Source: Flavobacterium sp. ACAM 123
Lineage (GTDB): Bacteria; Bacteroidota; Bacteroidia; Flavobacteriales; Flavobacteriaceae
Length of the DNA stretch: 36,505 nt
Assembly (NCBI RefSeq): GCF_000264055.1
Contig: NZ_AJXL01000033.1
Coordinates: 1-36,505, forward strand
Reading direction: 5' to 3'
Positions 18,723 to 24,969 of the stretch are shown in pieces. How positions within the stretch are numbered: position 1 is the first letter of the stretch; each line of letters starts with the position of its first letter. A program made the position numbers and the translations under genes. The notes under the pieces were generated by a model, which worked only from the letters and a program-made list of their open reading frames with translations, was not told the DNA's origin and searched no databases.

Positions 18723-18810
18723 TTGAAAGTGTACGCTCCCTTGTGCCAATATAGAAGAAAATGTTCCTAAATAATTATTAGATCTTGAATAATGGAGCGT
18801 ACTTTTTCAA
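18723..18810. repeat. 88-nt unit bounded by 17-nt inverted repeats
   Basis: TTGAAAGTGTACGCTCC at 18723-18739 and GGAGCGTACTTTTTCAA at 18794-18810 are complementary at 15 of 17 positions, with a 54-nt AT-rich centre. The unit contains no gene. It has the form of a small non-autonomous transposable element (MITE) or of a binding site for a recombinase. No clear flanking duplication was seen. Confidence 0.5.
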
Positions 18811-18830
18811 AAGAATATATTTTAATTAAT

Positions 18831-18903
18831 GTTCAAAATTCTGACTGTTTTCAGGAAGGTTTTTGAACATGATTTGAAAAAAATTACCGCAATCAAAAAT
18901 CAT
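18831..18903. repeat. Two consecutive stem-loops
   Basis: GTTCAAAA (18831-18838) pairs with TTTTGAAC (18861-18868) and encloses a smaller CTGA/TCAG stem (18841-18844 with 18851-18854). Directly after it ATGATTT (18869-18875) pairs with AAATCAT (18897-18903). They lie just downstream of the 81-codon gene on the - strand, whose stop is near 18916. They may help end its transcript or be part of the element's structured non-coding region. Confidence 0.4.
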
Positions 18904-18915
18904 TTATTCTTTTGC

Positions 18916-19161
18916 TTAAATTAACGAAATGGTGTCGGCAAGATCATGTTCTGTAATATGATCTAAAATAAAAATTTCAACCTCTATTTTATTGTCGGGA
19001 GAAGTGGAAAATGAGTTAAGATAAGACGCTGTGTTTTCATCTTCAATATGAATAATCTCAGTGTAACCTTTCGAAATTAAATTGCCTTTTAATTTCAAAA
19101 CTTTAAGCTCACTTTTATTATCAATTTCTTTTTTAACTCTTAGCTTAATAGTTTTATCCAT
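18916..19161 (-). CDS. Hypothetical 81-residue protein
   Basis: I do not recognise this protein. It is small and highly charged, starting MDKTIKLRVKKEIDNKSE and ending HITEHDLADTISLI, with no signal peptide, membrane segment or cysteines. Its predicted pattern alternates strands and helices (KLRVKKE, KVLKLKGNLISKGY, IEVEIFILDH). It is transcribed in the same direction as the XRE gene but is separated from it by a hairpin terminator, so it probably has its own promoter. It lies between the relaxase region and the regulator, as is common for accessory genes of mobilizable elements. Real coding is likely but not certain. Confidence 0.55.
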   Translation of the reverse strand: MDKTIKLRVKKEIDNKSELKVLKLKGNLISKGYTEIIHIEDENTASYLNSFSTSPDNKIEVEIFILDHITEHDLADTISLI

Positions 19162-19179
19162 GGGGTTATTCTTTATTGA

Positions 19180-19211
19180 TGCGCAATCTTAAAATATTGC
19201 GCAGTTTTTTT
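19180..19211 (+). terminator. Strong hairpin followed by a T-run, orientation uncertain
   Basis: TGCGCAAT (19180-19187) pairs with ATTGCGCA (19196-19203), 8 bp with an 8-nt loop, followed by GTTTTTTT on the + strand. As a terminator it would act on + strand transcripts, yet no + strand gene precedes it. On the - strand it would lie in the leader of the 81-codon gene. It may protect that gene or block antisense transcription. Confidence 0.45.
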
Positions 19212-19233
19212 AGATTTACTGTCTGTTATACAA

Positions 19234-19261
19234 ACAAAAAAGAGACTTATGACGGTCTCTT
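19234..19261 (-). terminator. Terminator of the XRE regulator gene
   Basis: On the - strand AAGAGAC and GTCTCTT (19255-19261 and 19240-19246) form a 7-bp stem with an 8-nt loop, followed by a T-run (A-run at 19235-19241 on the + strand). It lies about 30 nt after the XRE stop codon. Confidence 0.7.
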
Positions 19262-19292
19262 CTTGGAATTAATTATATCTTTTATAAAATAT

Positions 19293-19697
19293 TTATTTAG
19301 CCTTCAATAATTTTTCCAAATACTCGACCTTATCTTTTTCGGCTTGAACCAAACGTTCGTAAAGTTTTTTATTTTCGTCATATGCTTCAATCAATTTGTC
19401 AATAGGATTAAAAGTGCAGTTGAAGTTTAATGATGAAGCGTTATCGTGGTATGTATTGCCTATAATATTAAATACCGTTTCATCACTATAATTTTTAATC
19501 GCCTCGGCAGAAACTCCAAGAACTTCAGCAATAGCCTGTAATTTTTCATCGTCTATTGTTTCGCTTGCTTCTATATTAGAAACTGACTGTTGGCTTATGC
19601 CAATTGCAATAGCCAATGCTTCTTGTTTCATTCCTCGAAGCTCTCTGATTCGGCTAATATTTCTGCCTATATGTTTCGGTTTTGTTGCTGTGCTCAT
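19293..19697 (-). CDS. XRE-family HTH transcriptional regulator with coiled-coil tail
   Basis: The 134-residue protein has an XRE/Cro-type helix-turn-helix at about residues 12-66 (ISRIRELRGMKQEALAIAIG, then SQQSVSNIEASETI and LQAIAEVLGVSAEAI). A linker and a charged, probably coiled-coil C-terminus follow (IDKLIEAYDENKKLYERLVQ to LEKLLKAK), a common design for Bacteroidota element regulators. It is divergent from the NT-HEPN gene pair, with a 170-nt shared intergenic region. It is therefore the obvious candidate to control that pair and itself. Its -7 box TATCTTTG ends 5 nt before the start codon, so the message may be almost leaderless. Confidence 0.88.
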   Translation of the reverse strand: MSTATKPKHIGRNISRIRELRGMKQEALAIAIGISQQSVSNIEASETIDDEKLQAIAEVLGVSAEAIKNYSDETVFNIIGNTYHDNASSLNFNCTFNPIDKLIEAYDENKKLYERLVQAEKDKVEYLEKLLKAK

Positions 19698-19701
19698 AGT
19701 C

Positions 19702-19709
19702 CAAAGATA
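19702..19709 (-). promoter_or_regulatory. -7 box of the XRE gene promoter
   Basis: On the - strand this reads TATCTTTG, a perfect TAnnTTTG match. A TTGACA-like sequence lies upstream on the same strand, but only about 13 nt from the -7 box, closer than usual. The box sits 5 nt before the ATG, implying a leaderless or nearly leaderless message. Confidence 0.5.
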
Positions 19710-19867
19710 TTTAAAATTCTGTCAAAAAAAAATATTGGTAAAACACAAGATTGCTTTGGTAAGATACAGTTCCCATTAGTTCGGTACGGTACAATCTATG
19801 GCTTACTTGCTGTGTATTAAACAAAAATACAATTTTTCGGATTAGTATTAACTAAAAAATTTAAATT

Positions 19868-20719
19868 ATGAAAGCAGTTGACAACGCAGGATTAAAGACA
19901 GTTAAGAACATTATTATTGAAAGTATCAGTACAAGTGGTGTTTACTGTTTTGGAGAGAGAAAGAAAAGCCAATCGGTTTTAAATCCTTTTTCAGAAAATA
20001 GTTCTAAGAAGGAAAGAAATACCCATTTTTATTTATTGGTTTTAACTGATCAATATATAATTAAAACTGTATCTGATATTTGTGATGTTATAAAAAACAG
20101 AACAAAAGGTCGCTATACGGTAACTATGTTGCTTCATAAAGGGAAATTGGGTAATTACCTCACTCCGCATCAAACATTTTTTTATCATGAGGTTTTAACC
20201 AAAGGTTATAAAGTGTACGAGCGTGAAAACATGCCTCCGAATATTGTCTTTAATGAGGTTCCAAAACGTAATGTTGATTATATCCGATCCTATTGGAAAA
20301 ATAGAAATATAATTGCTGATAATTTTATAAATAGTCAGAATCAAATTGACTTATTGGAAAGCGCAGTGGTTCACGAAGCAATGATTCATACCGCTGTAGA
20401 ACAAATCTGTCTCGGACTAATCAACGTATTTTTAGGATATCATCCCAATCATTTTTCACTAGCTTATTTGTTTGAAATCTGTGAAATATTCACGCCACTT
20501 GTATCTGAAATATTTCCACAAACTACTGGTGAAGATAAAAGACTCTTTGATTTATTAAAAACAAATCCAGGTTCACTTCGATGGTTTAAATTGAAAAATT
20601 CAAGTAGAATAGATACTGAGCTTCTAGCGAAAAGATGCAAGCTATTCCATGAACGAGCTTGCGAACTTGTAGAAGTCGAAATGGAGCGTATTGAGAATCT
20701 ATATAATAAAGAACTCTAG
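19868..20719 (+). CDS. NT-HEPN-like protein 1: degenerate nucleotidyltransferase plus HEPN domain with R-x4-H
   Basis: I recognise the architecture, not the exact family. Residues about 15-125 resemble a minimal nucleotidyltransferase (SGVYCFGERKK where GSR is expected, THFYLLVL where DxDLLV is expected, EVLTKGYKVYER near the end), but the catalytic GS and DxD residues are missing. Residues about 140-283 look like a HEPN four-helix domain (VVHEAMIHTAVEQICLGLIN, then LGYHPNHFSLAYLFEICEIF). The last helix carries R256-CKLF-H261, an R-x4-H motif typical of HEPN ribonucleases. In MNT-HEPN toxin-antitoxin modules these are two proteins; here they are one, 283 residues. The gene heads a cassette with a divergent XRE regulator and a related gene 11 nt downstream. 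RNase activity and defence or TA function are inference. Confidence 0.6.
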   Translation: MKAVDNAGLKTVKNIIIESISTSGVYCFGERKKSQSVLNPFSENSSKKERNTHFYLLVLTDQYIIKTVSDICDVIKNRTKGRYTVTMLLHKGKLGNYLTPHQTFFYHEVLTKGYKVYERENMPPNIVFNEVPKRNVDYIRSYWKNRNIIADNFINSQNQIDLLESAVVHEAMIHTAVEQICLGLINVFLGYHPNHFSLAYLFEICEIFTPLVSEIFPQTTGEDKRLFDLLKTNPGSLRWFKLKNSSRIDTELLAKRCKLFHERACELVEVEMERIENLYNKEL

Positions 20720-20730
20720 AAACTTGAATT

Positions 20731-21570
20731 ATGTATTACAATATTTTAACTCAGAAAGACTATCCAAACTATCGTCAAATAAAGAAAATAATCAAAATTT
20801 TAATAAAATTTATTGACACAGAGGCCATTTATTTCTCACGCCATATCGATGAGAAAATCAATATAGGTATTATCACGGTTCTTGTCACTGAAAACAATCC
20901 GCATAGTTGGGAAGATATTGAGGAGTACTGCTCGAATTTTTTTAAAGCCTATCCTGAGTTTTCATTTCGAGTCTTTAACGCAAATTGGGTAAAGGGGTCG
21001 CTCAGGAATGGAAATATTTTTTTTATCATGCATTGTAGTGAGCACGAATTGGTTTACAGTGCTGATGAAAGTAGTAGTGCTGTTGTCCTAAAAAAAATAA
21101 ATGTCAACCGGCTTATAAAAAAGACCGAAGAAACGTTTCGCTTTGATTTTAAAGATAGTGGGATTATTAGGCGAGATCGAAACTTTCATTTAGGATGTGA
21201 AAACTATTCTATGGCAGCTTATACTATACATCATGAACTGCGCTTAATTTTTGTATTTGCCACATGGTTTCTGACGGGAGAATGGATAGGAGAACACAGT
21301 CTAAAAAAACTGCAAAAAGAGTTGAGTAAGTTTTCCAGTGTTTTAGGCAAGACATTTGACCCAAATAAGGAAGAGGAGTGGTTCGTCTTAGAACAACTGG
21401 AAAATGCTCGTGCTGCAATCCAATTCAATGCAAAAATCGAACCAATCAGTAATAAAACCGTGGAAGCAGCAGCTGCAAAAGTGGATTGGGTTGAAAAAGA
21501 AGTTCGAAGATTATTAGAGGTATATATTGAAAAAACAAAACAAAAAATTAAAGATCATGGAAGCAAATAA
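20731..21570 (+). CDS. NT-HEPN-like protein 2, divergent relative of the upstream gene without R-x4-H
   Basis: This 279-residue protein follows the same plan and spacing as its upstream neighbour. Its N-terminal alpha/beta part (AIYFSRHIDEKINIGIITVL, then FFIMHCSEHELVYSADE) is nucleotidyltransferase-like. A helical C-terminal part follows (NYSMAAYTIHHELRLIFVFA, then TWFLTGEWIGEHSLKKLQKE, ending in a helix rich in charged residues). The order and distances of the C-terminal helices match, including the ED/EE-rich turn before the penultimate helix. The R-x4-H of protein 1 is not present in the last helix (KVDWVEKEVRRLLEVY). Sequence identity is low, so the relation is a judgement by eye. It could be an inactive partner or regulator of protein 1. 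Its stop codon lies 14 nt inside the next gene. Confidence 0.55.
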   Translation: MYYNILTQKDYPNYRQIKKIIKILIKFIDTEAIYFSRHIDEKINIGIITVLVTENNPHSWEDIEEYCSNFFKAYPEFSFRVFNANWVKGSLRNGNIFFIMHCSEHELVYSADESSSAVVLKKINVNRLIKKTEETFRFDFKDSGIIRRDRNFHLGCENYSMAAYTIHHELRLIFVFATWFLTGEWIGEHSLKKLQKELSKFSSVLGKTFDPNKEEEWFVLEQLENARAAIQFNAKIEPISNKTVEAAAAKVDWVEKEVRRLLEVYIEKTKQKIKDHGSK

Positions 21571-21898
21571 GATTAAAAACTTAGAGAATATTAGAAAATT
21601 AAGCGCTCGGTATTTCAACACGTTAAAGCCTATTACAGATAGAACTGATATTTATACTGCTGAAATCAGAGTACTAAATTATTACGAACTTACTTATGTT
21701 GTTTCTAACATGTTGAAGTTGTGTATTCTTGCGCTAGACCAAGAAGCTCCTGAAATTTCAAAGACGATCAAAAATACCTCTATTAATGTTGCCGTTGTCT
21801 TGGAAGTCGTTACGCAGTTGCTTCCAATAGATGAAATTGAATTCTTGGATGAAATACATCAAATGCTTATAAAAGATCCCGAGATACTAGAAGAATGA
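21557..21898 (+). CDS. Small helical protein 1 of the NT-HEPN cassette
   Basis: I do not recognise the family. The start was placed at ATG 21557, which overlaps the upstream stop by 14 nt; an in-frame TTG at 21527 also exists but is less likely. The 113-residue product is predicted helical and acidic (IKNLENIRKLSARYFNTLKP, then ELTYVVSNMLKLCILALDQE and LPIDEIEFLDEIHQML). It is clearly paralogous to the next gene, sharing the IK-LE/K-KLS-R-F-TL start and the QLLP-E-EFLD segment near the end. The overlap implies coupled translation with the NT-HEPN protein 2 gene and so a role in the same complex or pathway. Neither a signal peptide nor membrane segments are seen. Confidence 0.65.
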   Translation: MEANKIKNLENIRKLSARYFNTLKPITDRTDIYTAEIRVLNYYELTYVVSNMLKLCILALDQEAPEISKTIKNTSINVAVVLEVVTQLLPIDEIEFLDEIHQMLIKDPEILEE

Positions 21899-21931
21899 TA
21901 TATTTAAAAATAATATTTAATTGCTGTTACT

Positions 21932-22276
21932 ATGGAAACGAATGACATAAAAACATTGAAGGAATTGCACAAACTGTCGGGAAGAAGTTTTAAGACTCTT
22001 AGATCAAACCACCATAAGAAAGGTTTATATAGTGTTGACTTAGTTGTGGAAGGGTATTTGGATTTACTTTTCACTGTTGCTAATTTAATCAAGGTCTCCA
22101 TTTTGGCTCTTGATTCAGATGAAACGTACTCTAGTCAAGTACCGGATCCACCAACTAATATAAAGAATATGTTAGAAATAGCGCTTCAACTATTACCTTA
22201 TGAAGAAGCAGAATTTTTAGACAAATCAAAGGAATTGCTTTTAAAGGAAAATCAGGATAGTATTCCTGAGAATTAA
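21932..22276 (+). CDS. Small helical protein 2, paralog of the preceding gene
   Basis: This 114-residue protein resembles its upstream neighbour along its whole length: METNDIKTLKELHKLSGRSF against MEANKIKNLENIRKLSARYF, then VANLIKVSILALDSDE against VSNMLKLCILALDQE, and LQLLPYEEAEFLDKSKELL against TQLLPIDEIEFLDEIHQML. Such tandem copies indicate a local duplication, parallel to the pair of NT-HEPN genes just upstream. It starts 33 nt after small protein 1 and ends the cassette. It has no recognised domain. The two-plus-two layout suggests each small protein may pair with one large protein, which is speculation. Confidence 0.65.
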   Translation: METNDIKTLKELHKLSGRSFKTLRSNHHKKGLYSVDLVVEGYLDLLFTVANLIKVSILALDSDETYSSQVPDPPTNIKNMLEIALQLLPYEEAEFLDKSKELLLKENQDSIPEN

Positions 22277-22349
22277 AACTTGGAGGGTAGATTTCTATTG
22301 TCTCCTATCCTCACCATATTTCAACTATGATTTAGACAAAAAACAATTC

Positions 22350-22357
22350 TATCTTTG
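22350..22357 (+). promoter_or_regulatory. -7 box upstream of the excisionase-integrase pair
   Basis: TATCTTTG is a perfect TAnnTTTG match, about 75 nt before the ATG at 22433. No clear -33 TTG was seen at the usual distance. AAAAAAGGAG at 22416-22425, just before the start, is one of the few Shine-Dalgarno-like sequences in the window. Confidence 0.4.
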
Positions 22358-22432
22358 AAGGAAGTGTGATTTATGAGTAATTAGTGAAAGACCCTCAAGA
22401 CGTTCTTTTACTTTTAAAAAAGGAGATGTGTG

Positions 22433-22936
22433 ATGAAAAATGAAGAGGAAAATGAAAAAAGAAGAATCACTCCAGAGAAAGCTTTGGAGTTGTTTTATAG
22501 GGAGAATGAGAGTTTAACTCTTGAAGTCGATAAAAAATCATTTCGCAATGCTAAAACAAATGATGAAAATAATCAAAGTAAGTCAAGCAATTTGTCAATT
22601 TTAACAATTCGAGAAGTTGCCCTGAAATTAAAGTTAATTAATAGCGAAGCAGCTAAAAAATGGATAGAAAAAAGAGGAATCAGAATTCATAAATTTTCTA
22701 AACAAAATATTGTTTACGAAATCGAAGTGATATGTGAAATTGATAAACCTTTTGTGAAATCTTTAAGATTAAAATACCCATTAAGATGGAAAAAAATATA
22801 CAGAAATCTGGTTAAAGATAAGAATGTGTATGAACTATTGGTTTTACAACTAGAAGGAGAGTTAGATTACGTTCCAACCACTAAGGTGAAAAGGAATATA
22901 GAGGATGAGAAACTATATAATGATTTAATGAAATGA
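22433..22936 (+). CDS. Helix-turn-helix (excisionase-like) protein coupled to the integrase
   Basis: The central part (LTIREVALKLKLINSEAAKK, then WIEKRGIRIHKF and QNIVYEIEVI) resembles the helix-turn-helix of MerR-like excisionases and of DNA-binding proteins encoded next to tyrosine integrases in Bacteroidota elements. The 167-residue product is basic overall. A GTG at 22430 precedes the chosen ATG at 22433. The stop codon overlaps the integrase start (ATGA at 22933-22936), so translation is coupled. This position fits a recombination directionality factor or a regulator of integration. The exact family is not certain. Confidence 0.6.
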   Translation: MKNEEENEKRRITPEKALELFYRENESLTLEVDKKSFRNAKTNDENNQSKSSNLSILTIREVALKLKLINSEAAKKWIEKRGIRIHKFSKQNIVYEIEVICEIDKPFVKSLRLKYPLRWKKIYRNLVKDKNVYELLVLQLEGELDYVPTTKVKRNIEDEKLYNDLMK

Positions 22937-24204
22937 ATAAGTTAGTATTACCAAAGAAAAAATATAAAGGAATTAAGATTTATTGTAGAATATGTAAAGT
23001 AGATAATCCTAAATGTAATCATTTTGAAAGCTTTACGTATAGAGTAAGAGTTCATATCCCAGGAACTCAAAAGAGTGTCAAGTCTAAAATATTAAACTCA
23101 AAGATTTATAGTGATGCGGTAATTGAAGCTATCAATTTTGAAAAGCACTTAAAAACCAATAATTATCAAACAATAGTAGCTGATTCGGCCGAAGGAAATG
23201 ATTATTCTGTTATTGATTCCATAATAAAGTATAATCAGTATTTAAATGGTGAAAGTGAGTATGCTCAATTTAAAAAGAGTGTTACTAATGAACACCGTAA
23301 AGAATTAATACGATTTTGTAAATATTTTGCTAAGACATTAAAGAAAAATAAAAACATTGAGTTAACTAGAATTAAAGATGTTAGTAGGCAAGATGTATCA
23401 AATTTTTATTCTTGGGCTGATAACCATTATAATCCGAAAACATTTAATAAATGTTTGAATGGAGTCAAAGGTTTCTTTGATTTTCTCATAGATATTGAAG
23501 AAATTGAAATGAAGAATCCTTTTAGAAAATATTCTCGGAAACAGATACAAAAAACAAATATTGATTCTGTTACCAGAGAAGAGTTTATTAAAATTCTTGA
23601 AGCAGTAGATACATTTAGTCCTTTTGTTGTTCTTGGGGGTAGAGGAGAGCGGAAAAACATGTTTAAACCGTATTTGAAAGATGGTTTTAGATTGTTTTTG
23701 TTAACTGGTGGAAGGCGAGAAGAAATTGTAGATCTGCGTTGGAGTCATATTTATGTATCTGTTAGTGGAGTGAAATTTTTTAGAATCCAAAATTTAAAAG
23801 TGGAGCGAAACCTCAATATTGATGGATTATATAAATACATTCCAATAAATTCTGATTTGTTTGACTTACTGGTGGAGATGGGCTATCATGAAAAAAAGCA
23901 AACTGACAATTATATTTTATTACCTGAAAGAAAAGTCAAATCAAAAACAATTATGGATTCAATTTCAAAATCTTTTACACATTATAAAAATGGAGCGGGC
24001 ATTGAAAAAGATATTAGTTTGAAAAGTTTAAGGAAAACATACATTACATGGGTGCATCAAGTAATGCAAAAAGAAACAGGGTTACTAACTTCACATTCAA
24101 CTGCAAAAGTATTGGAATCATATTATATAGATCCTCAAATTTTATCGGTAGTTGAAAGGGGGGCTGTCGAAATAAAGATATTTGGACAAAATTCCTCACT
24201 CTAA
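22933..24204 (+). CDS. Tyrosine recombinase (integrase) of the mobile element
   Basis: This is a site-specific integrase. The N-terminal half has a basic arm and a core-binding region (VTNEHRKELIRFCKYFAKTL, then DVSNFYSWADNHYNPKTFNK). The catalytic half shows R261 in LLTGGRREEIVDLRW, K364-S-L-R367 in place of the usual HxxR, H388 in LLTSHSTAKVLESYY, and the nucleophile Tyr397 or Tyr398. HxxR to KxxR is an accepted variation in this superfamily. Length is 423 residues. The gene lies 91 nt from the 3' end of tRNA-Met and points toward it, the arrangement expected when an element inserts at a tRNA 3' end. It overlaps the upstream HTH gene by 4 nt. Confidence 0.92.
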   Translation: MNKLVLPKKKYKGIKIYCRICKVDNPKCNHFESFTYRVRVHIPGTQKSVKSKILNSKIYSDAVIEAINFEKHLKTNNYQTIVADSAEGNDYSVIDSIIKYNQYLNGESEYAQFKKSVTNEHRKELIRFCKYFAKTLKKNKNIELTRIKDVSRQDVSNFYSWADNHYNPKTFNKCLNGVKGFFDFLIDIEEIEMKNPFRKYSRKQIQKTNIDSVTREEFIKILEAVDTFSPFVVLGGRGERKNMFKPYLKDGFRLFLLTGGRREEIVDLRWSHIYVSVSGVKFFRIQNLKVERNLNIDGLYKYIPINSDLFDLLVEMGYHEKKQTDNYILLPERKVKSKTIMDSISKSFTHYKNGAGIEKDISLKSLRKTYITWVHQVMQKETGLLTSHSTAKVLESYYIDPQILSVVERGAVEIKIFGQNSSL

Positions 24205-24214
24205 TTCCTCACTC
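24190..24214 (+). repeat. Tandem 12-nt duplication across the integrase stop codon
   Basis: AATTCCTCACTC occurs at 24190-24201 and again at 24203-24214, separated by one T. The integrase TAA (24202-24204) lies inside the second copy. It looks like a replication-slippage duplication; only the last residues of the integrase are affected. Confidence 0.7.
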
Positions 24215-24257
24215 CTAATATTTTGAAATGCTTTTTTACTTGATTGAAAGCATAAAA

Positions 24258-24288
24258 AAACCCTTAAACAATTGCTGTTTAAGGGTTT
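24258..24288 (-). terminator. Bidirectional terminator between integrase and tRNA-Met
   Basis: AAACCCTTAAACA (24258-24270) pairs perfectly with TGTTTAAGGGTTT (24276-24288), 13 bp with a 5-nt loop. T-runs follow on both strands (GTTTTTG on +, T7 on -), so it can end both the integrase and the tRNA transcripts. It starts 7 nt from the tRNA 3' end. Confidence 0.85.
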
Positions 24289-24295
24289 GTTTTTG

Positions 24296-24369
24296 TAGCG
24301 AGAACGAGATTTGAACTCGTGACCTCAGGGTTATGAATCCTGCGCTCTAACCGACTGAGCTACCTCGCC
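24296..24369 (-). tRNA. tRNA-Met (anticodon CAT)
   Basis: The - strand folds as a tRNA: acceptor GGCGAGG with TCTCGCT (two G-U pairs), D-arm AGCTCAGTCGGTTAGAGC, anticodon loop TTCATAA with anticodon CAT, and T-arm ACGAG/CTCGT around TTCAAAT. The discriminator base is A at 24296; CCA is not encoded. The sequence resembles elongator tRNA-Met rather than initiator tRNA, which would carry three G-C pairs in the anticodon stem; a CAT tRNA-Ile modified by TilS cannot be fully excluded. The 3' end faces the integrase of the mobile element, so this is probably its attachment site. Confidence 0.93.
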
Positions 24370-24405
24370 AAAGGTTCTAAGAATATCCATTCCTGGGCGC
24401 GGGTG

Positions 24406-24413
24406 CAAAGATA
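24406..24413 (-). promoter_or_regulatory. -7 box of the tRNA-Met promoter
   Basis: The - strand reads TATCTTTG, a perfect TAnnTTTG match, 36 nt before the tRNA 5' end. A G/C-rich leader (GCACCCGCGCCC) lies between. The -33 element is not clear. Confidence 0.5.
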
Positions 24414-24521
24414 AAAATAATATTAAAGCACGCAAGCATAAACCAAAAAAATAAATAAATTTAAAAATATTTTTTTTAGACATTATATTCTATATATTCG
24501 GAAAAAATATAAATGTAGATC

Positions 24522-24914
24522 ATGGATTTAAAAGTACGTTACGAAATAGAGTTCCCCATAAACTCGTCTCCTCAATTGTTATATCAGTATATTTCGACAC
24601 CATCTGGATTATCGGAATGGTTTGCGGATAATGTGAATTCTCGAGGCGAATTTTTTACATTTATATGGAATGATTCTGAGGAAAAAGCCCGGCTTGCCTC
24701 AAAGAAATCAGGAGAGAAAGTAAAGTTTAAATGGATTGACGGTGACGGAAAAGATACAGAGTATTTTTTTGAACTACATATTTTAGTGGATGAGTTAACT
24801 AAAGATGTTTCGTTAATGGTAGTAGATTTTGCTGAAAAAGATGAAGTTGATGAAGCAACGCAACTTTGGGGAAATCAAATATCAGACCTTAAACATCTAA
24901 TTGGTTCTGTATAG
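24522..24914 (+). CDS. START-like (AHSA1/polyketide-cyclase fold) domain protein
   Basis: The 130-residue protein begins MDLKVRYEIEFPINSSPQLL and continues YQYISTPSGLSEWFADNV, the pattern of the START-like/AHSA1 helix-grip fold (an N-terminal strand, then L-x-ISTPSGLSEWFA). Further strands follow (GEFFTFIWN, KVKFKWIDGD, TEYFFELHILV). Such proteins are common and conserved in flavobacteria next to a class IV aminotransferase gene, as here. Ligand and function are unknown. It is cytoplasmic, with no signal peptide. A hairpin terminator separates it from the aminotransferase gene. Confidence 0.82.
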   Translation: MDLKVRYEIEFPINSSPQLLYQYISTPSGLSEWFADNVNSRGEFFTFIWNDSEEKARLASKKSGEKVKFKWIDGDGKDTEYFFELHILVDELTKDVSLMVVDFAEKDEVDEATQLWGNQISDLKHLIGSV

Positions 24915-24934
24915 CAAAAGTGTATATTATAACT

Positions 24935-24969
24935 TACATTTGCCCTAAACTAAATTTAGGGCTTTTTTT
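24935..24969 (+). terminator. Terminator hairpin overlapping a promoter-like box
   Basis: GCCCTAAA (24942-24949) and TTTAGGGC (24955-24962) form an 8-bp stem with a 5-nt loop, followed by T7 that runs straight into the ATG of the next gene at 24970. A TACATTTG (24935-24942) matches TAnnTTTG and overlaps the left arm, so it may be the -7 box of that gene, whose leader would then begin within the hairpin. Confidence 0.65.

Noticed and set aside
21527..21556. TTG at 21527 as start of the small protein 1 gene
   Set aside because: The ATG at 21557 gives the paralog-like N-terminus MEANKIKNLE matching METNDIKTLK; the extra ten residues have no counterpart.
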